DNA of 64,000 nt, taken from positions 44,908 to 108,907 of the forward strand of contig SVMM01000012.1 of the NCBI GenBank assembly GCA_015067435.1, in the 5' to 3' direction. Position numbers and translations under genes: made by a program. Below, piece by piece: positions 60,502 to 64,000 of this stretch. A model generated the notes under the pieces. It searched no databases and had not been told where the DNA came from. It saw nothing but the letters and a program-made list of their open reading frames with translations. The stretch comes from Oscillospiraceae bacterium (GTDB taxonomy: Bacteria; Bacillota; Clostridia; Oscillospirales; Oscillospiraceae). Within the stretch, counting starts at the first letter, position 1. The number at the start of each line of letters is the position of its first letter.

Positions 60502-62499
60502 ATGTTCCGAGCGGAGCTTGAAAACAACTGCTGGACCGTCTCAATCGACGGAAAGCGCGCGCTTGTGCACACGCAGGACGCGCCGTTTATCACCGCGGTG
60601 CGCCATGAGAAGGTCTACAAGACGGTGCGCGGGAGCGTCAAAGAACAGACGCGGGAGGTGGAGCGCGTCCCGCTGACGCAGGCGGAGCGTGCGGATGAAA
60701 ACAAATTCGTCTTCTCTGCCGAGGCGCACCGCCTGACCGTTTCGCTTTCGGAACGGGACGGCTGCGTCCGGCTCGGTTTCTCCGGCGCGGACGACTGCGC
60801 CTATGAGTTCCGCATCCCCTCCATAGACGGCGAGGCGGTCTTCGGCGGCGGAGAGCAGTATCGAAAGGTAAACCTCCGCGGCGAAACGGTCGTCAATTTT
60901 GTATCCGAGCACATCAAGGCGTCCACGATCCTGCAAAAGGCGCTCCTTCCGCGCGCGCTGTACCGGGAGAAGGAGCATCGGGACATCGGCTCCTACGCGC
61001 CAATGCCCGTGTTCGTTACGGACAGGGGGCGGATGATGCTGTTTGAAACGACGGCGGACGGCACATCCCGCTTCGGAAGCGAAGAGTACAGGTTCAGCTT
61101 CGACCGCTGTCCGGATGCGCTGCTGCTCGCGCAGGGGGCGGATTACCGCGCGCTCGCCCGCACGCTTGCCGGCCGGTTTGAAAACCGGCAGTATCTTCCC
61201 GACTGGTGCCACGACGGCATGATCCTCGGCATTCAGGGCGGTACGCGGACGATTTTGGACAAGACCTTTGCCATGCTGGACGCCGGCGCGCAGGTCTGCG
61301 CCGTTTGGAGCCAGGACTGGTCGGGCGAAAAGCGCACCGTCATGGGCAAGCAGGTCTACTGGAATTGGGAGGCGGACGAGTCGCTCTATCCCGACCTGCG
61401 CGGCGCGATCGAAAAGCTGAACGCGCGCGGCGTGCGCTTTCTCGCCTACATCAATCCCTATCTCGTCAGGGACGGCGCGCTCTACAACCATTGCAAGGAG
61501 AAGGGCTGGCTCATCACCCGCGAAAACGGAGAGGTCTACCACGTCAAATCGACGACCTTCGACGCCGGCATGATCGATCTGACCAATCCGGACGCGGTCG
61601 CCTACACCAAGGACGTTCTGATCAGGCGGAATATGCTCGATCTCGGCGTCTCGGGCTGGATGGCGGATTTCGGCGAGTATCTGCCCGTCGACTGCGTGCT
61701 GCACGACGGCGACCCCAAGCTGCTGCACAACGAATGGCCGGTGCTGTGGGCAAAGCTCAATCGCGAGGCGATCGAGGAGTCCGGACGCGAGGACGCGTTC
61801 TTCTTCATGCGGTCGGGGTATCTCGGCGTGCAGCAATACGCGCCCGCCCTGTGGAACGGCGACCAGCATACGGACGTCTCAAAGGACTACGGTATGCCCT
61901 GCGTGATGCCGGCGAGCTTTTCGCTGGGCTTTTCCGGCGTGCCGGTGGTGCACTGTGACGCCGGCGGCTTCTTCTCGTTCGGAAAGCTGAAGCGGGACGA
62001 AGAGCTTTTCATCCGCTGGATGGAGATGTGTGCGTTCAGCCTGCTGATGCGCTCTCACGAGTCTATCCGCCCGTGGGCGAACGCCCAGTTCGACGCGCCG
62101 GCGGCCATTCCGCATACCGTGCGGCTTACCGGCGTCCATAAAGCGCTCAAGCCCTATCTGCTCGAATGCCTTGCCGACGCGCGGGAGGGGATTCCCGCGA
62201 TGCGTCCGGACTTCTACGACGCGGTCGATTTTTCGGCCTCTCATGACCCGTATTCCTATTTTCTGGGCGATGATCTCTACGTCTGCCCGGTCATCGAGCG
62301 GCACGCTCACAAACGCACGGTCTTTCTGCCCGAGGGCGAATGGGTCCATTTCTGGACGTCCAAAACGTACGCCGGAGGCGCGCAATACACCGTTCCGGCA
62401 CCTCTGGGGGAGATCCCGGTTTTCTACCGCACCGGGAGCGAATACCGCGATCTGTTCCGCGGCGCGGCGGAAGCCAACCGAATGAAGGAGACGAATTGA
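60502..62499 (+). CDS. GH31 alpha-glucosidase, sulfoquinovosidase paralog without the sulfonate Arg
   Basis: 665 residues, cytoplasmic. Same architecture as the enzyme at 54904, with the catalytic blocks WMADFGEYLP (nucleophile Asp) and WNGDQHTDV (acid/base Asp) and the two Gln of the QQRW motif. The sulfonate-binding Arg is replaced by Gln284 (MGKQVYW, Trp287 kept), and the Tyr of IGGY is Phe (DAGGFFSF). It should therefore prefer a neutral or different alpha-glycoside. It may trim glucose-type residues from sulfolipid-derived or galactolipid-derived substrates, or serve another pathway that shares the importer. Confidence 0.9.
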   Translation: MFRAELENNCWTVSIDGKRALVHTQDAPFITAVRHEKVYKTVRGSVKEQTREVERVPLTQAERADENKFVFSAEAHRLTVSLSERDGCVRLGFSGADDCAYEFRIPSIDGEAVFGGGEQYRKVNLRGETVVNFVSEHIKASTILQKALLPRALYREKEHRDIGSYAPMPVFVTDRGRMMLFETTADGTSRFGSEEYRFSFDRCPDALLLAQGADYRALARTLAGRFENRQYLPDWCHDGMILGIQGGTRTILDKTFAMLDAGAQVCAVWSQDWSGEKRTVMGKQVYWNWEADESLYPDLRGAIEKLNARGVRFLAYINPYLVRDGALYNHCKEKGWLITRENGEVYHVKSTTFDAGMIDLTNPDAVAYTKDVLIRRNMLDLGVSGWMADFGEYLPVDCVLHDGDPKLLHNEWPVLWAKLNREAIEESGREDAFFFMRSGYLGVQQYAPALWNGDQHTDVSKDYGMPCVMPASFSLGFSGVPVVHCDAGGFFSFGKLKRDEELFIRWMEMCAFSLLMRSHESIRPWANAQFDAPAAIPHTVRLTGVHKALKPYLLECLADAREGIPAMRPDFYDAVDFSASHDPYSYFLGDDLYVCPVIERHAHKRTVFLPEGEWVHFWTSKTYAGGAQYTVPAPLGEIPVFYRTGSEYRDLFRGAAEANRMKETN

Positions 62500-62500
62500 C

Positions 62501-63913
62501 ATGGAACAAAGCTACATCACACAAACCAGCGGCATCGGCATGAAGGACAAGCTGGGCTATGCCTTCGGCGACCTTGCCTCATGCCTCATATTCGGCCTGA
62601 CACAGAGCGTGCTCAACAAGTATTATACCGATGTTCTGGAGATCAGCGTTCTGAGCGTGATGGTCATGACCATCGTCGCGCGCGTCTGGGACGCGGTCAA
62701 TGACCCGATCTGGGGACGGATCATCGACGGCGCAAAGAAGTACCCCGACGGGCGCTACCGCCACTGGATCAAGGTATTTGCCGTGCCCACGGCGCTCGCG
62801 GCGGTGCTGATGTTCCTCGACGTTCGCGGTTTCTCCGCCGGCGGACTCATCGCGTGGATCTATTTCACCTACATTCTCTTCGGCATGCTCTACACCTGCA
62901 TCAACATTCCCTATGGCTCACTGGCGCAGGTCATCACCAGCGACGACAAGGAGCGCTCGTCGCTGTCGGTGTTCCGCTCGGTCGGCTCGACCTTCGGCGC
63001 GATGCCGGCGATGGTGCTCGCCTCGATGTGCTATGTGACGCTTTCGGACGGGCGCAAGGTCATGGACCAGACGCGCGTGCTCGTCGGCGCGGGCGCGATC
63101 GCGGCGCTGAGCGTGGTGTTCTATCTGCTGCACTACGCGTGGACGAAGGAACGCGTGGACACGCGGCACGCGCCGCGTGAGAAAGGCCAGACGGCAAAAG
63201 TCGTCAAGACGCTGCTCCGATCCCGCCCGTTTATGGCGGTGAGCCTTGCGAGTATGTTCTATCTCGCCGCGCAGATGTTCGGGCAGGGCTACAACTCCTA
63301 TCTGTTCCACCATTATTTCAACAAGCCCGGCCTCACCATGCTGCCGACTGTGTTCCAGTACCTGCCTGTGGCGGTCATCATGTTCTTTGCCACGAAGCTC
63401 GGCAACAGGTATGGCAGGCGCGAGGTCTGCTCGGCAGGTATACTGCTCGCCGCTGTGTTCTACATCGCGCTGTTCGTGCTCTCAATCTTCGGGATCACGC
63501 CGGTGTGGCTGTATCTGGCCGCCTGCCTGATGTCCGGCATCGGCACGGCGTTCATTTTCCTGCTGGTGTGGGTGCTCGCAACCGACGCCATCGACTACAA
63601 CAAGGTCACCTACGGTCTGAACGACGAGGCAACGAGCTACGCCTTCTATACGTTCATGCGCAAGCTCGGCACGACAGTCGCGACCGTTCTCATCAACGTG
63701 CCTCTTCTTCGCATCGGCTACAACGGCAGCGAGCTGCGCACCGAGGGACTGAGCACGCAGGCGCTGGAGAGTATGTATCACTTCTCGGTCATCATTCCGG
63801 CTGCGCTGTTTCTGCTGGTGTATCTGATCCTGCGGTTTATGTACCCGCTTTCGAAGCGGCGCACCGAGGAATTGCAGGCGCAGAAGGAGGCCATGCTGCG
63901 CGCGCAGCCATGA
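62501..63913 (+). CDS. GPH-family (MelB/YihO-type) sugar symporter
   Basis: 470 residues, twelve membrane segments. GPH signatures: KLGYAFGDLASCLIFGLTQS, VWDAVNDPIWGRIIDGAKK, IPYGSLAQVITSDDKERSSL, and WVLATDAIDYNKVTYGLNDE. In E. coli the related YihO and YihP are assigned to sulfoquinovose uptake and product export. Here it could import free SQ or sulfoquinovosyl glycerol beside the ABC system. GAAGGAG upstream; only one base separates it from the GH31 stop. Confidence 0.9.
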   Translation: MEQSYITQTSGIGMKDKLGYAFGDLASCLIFGLTQSVLNKYYTDVLEISVLSVMVMTIVARVWDAVNDPIWGRIIDGAKKYPDGRYRHWIKVFAVPTALAAVLMFLDVRGFSAGGLIAWIYFTYILFGMLYTCINIPYGSLAQVITSDDKERSSLSVFRSVGSTFGAMPAMVLASMCYVTLSDGRKVMDQTRVLVGAGAIAALSVVFYLLHYAWTKERVDTRHAPREKGQTAKVVKTLLRSRPFMAVSLASMFYLAAQMFGQGYNSYLFHHYFNKPGLTMLPTVFQYLPVAVIMFFATKLGNRYGRREVCSAGILLAAVFYIALFVLSIFGITPVWLYLAACLMSGIGTAFIFLLVWVLATDAIDYNKVTYGLNDEATSYAFYTFMRKLGTTVATVLINVPLLRIGYNGSELRTEGLSTQALESMYHFSVIIPAALFLLVYLILRFMYPLSKRRTEELQAQKEAMLRAQP

Positions 63914-63930
63914 CTACTGTTTGATACTAA
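63911..63930 (+). repeat. Copy 3 of the post-gene repeat
   Basis: TGACTACTGTTTGATACTAA starts on the symporter stop codon. Its first 14 bases equal copy 1 at 6905. Confidence 0.4.
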
Positions 63931-63967
63931 TCCGCAATTAAAAGTAGAAATTAGATTTGAACTGTGA

Positions 63968-64000
63968 TATAATCGTTCCGGTGATGAAAATGAAGTATCA
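63968..64000 (+). other. Possible promoter and start of the next gene at the window edge
   Basis: A TATAAT lies at 63968-63973 and an ATG at 63984 opens a frame that leaves the window after six codons. No -35 or ribosome site is convincing. The rest of the 87 bases after the symporter holds nothing else I can support. Confidence 0.2.

Overview
This is a GC-rich (about 60%) window with strong AGGAGG-type ribosome sites, many 4-base ATGA gene overlaps, lipobox lipoproteins in place of periplasmic proteins, YesMN-type two-component regulators, and GntR and ROK sugar regulators. Together these point to a Gram-positive anaerobe of the Clostridia, most like gut Oscillospirales (the Intestinimonas/Lawsonibacter/Oscillibacter neighbourhood). 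I see no rRNA operon, complete tRNA, CRISPR array or transposase.

Layout. (1) 1-6.9 kb: a YesN/YesM two-component system with two solute-binding lipoproteins and a CbrC-domain protein encoded between regulator and kinase, followed by a BrnT-type toxin module. (2) 6.9-8.7 kb: a small scar region with a 3' half of tRNA-Arg(CCG), a MntA-like nucleotidyltransferase, a cut HepT start, and a MATE gene missing its C-terminus. (3) 8.8-14.5 kb: an OmpR-type two-component system flanked by two copies of a probable operator, one before a small gene of unknown function and one before a VTT-protein/pssA/psd/PAP2 membrane-lipid operon. The PAP2 gene is frameshifted. (4) 14.6-17.1 kb: a single reading frame joining a MacB-type permease to most of an NhaC antiporter. 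(5) 17.2-23.1 kb: a small alarmone synthetase with a second OmpR two-component system, an aldo/keto reductase operon under a MerR-type 19-bp-spacer promoter, and a decayed EamA gene. (6) 23.2-28.2 kb, minus strand: amidohydrolase, MATE pump, BtpA-family protein and FGGY kinase. (7) 28.5-37.5 kb, plus strand: an Amadori-product (fructoselysine) cluster containing frlC, frlA, frlB and two frlD-like kinases, with an amidohydrolase, a YjbQ protein, an esterase and two GntR regulators. (8) 37.5-45.1 kb, minus strand: a complete Opp-type peptide importer and two further GntR regulators paralogous to those in the frl cluster. The same short motif (GGTATGAAA) recurs in front of both the frl and the opp operons. 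(9) 45.2-46.4 kb: a DegV gene with the second MerR-type promoter, and an SDR remnant. (10) 46.5-63.9 kb: two divergent operons that together look like a sulfoquinovose (plant sulfolipid sugar) pathway of the transketolase type.

How the genes work together. In region 10 the plus strand encodes a fucose-isomerase-fold isomerase, a YesL-like protein, a YihQ-type sulfoquinovosidase with the sulfonate-binding Arg and Trp, a sugar ABC importer, a second GH31 enzyme lacking the sulfonate-binding Arg, and a GPH-family symporter. The minus strand encodes a split transketolase, an RpiB/LacAB isomerase, an iron-type alcohol dehydrogenase, a DMT exporter, a ROK regulator and a DUF4867 protein. This is the part list expected for sulfoquinovoside uptake, hydrolysis, isomerisation, two transketolase cuts and reduction of sulfoacetaldehyde to isethionate. 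Regions 7 and 8 suggest capture of glycated amino acids or peptides and their conversion to glucose-6-phosphate plus the free amine. Both are diet-derived substrates, which fits a gut habitat. All function calls come from reading protein motifs by eye; no database search was run.
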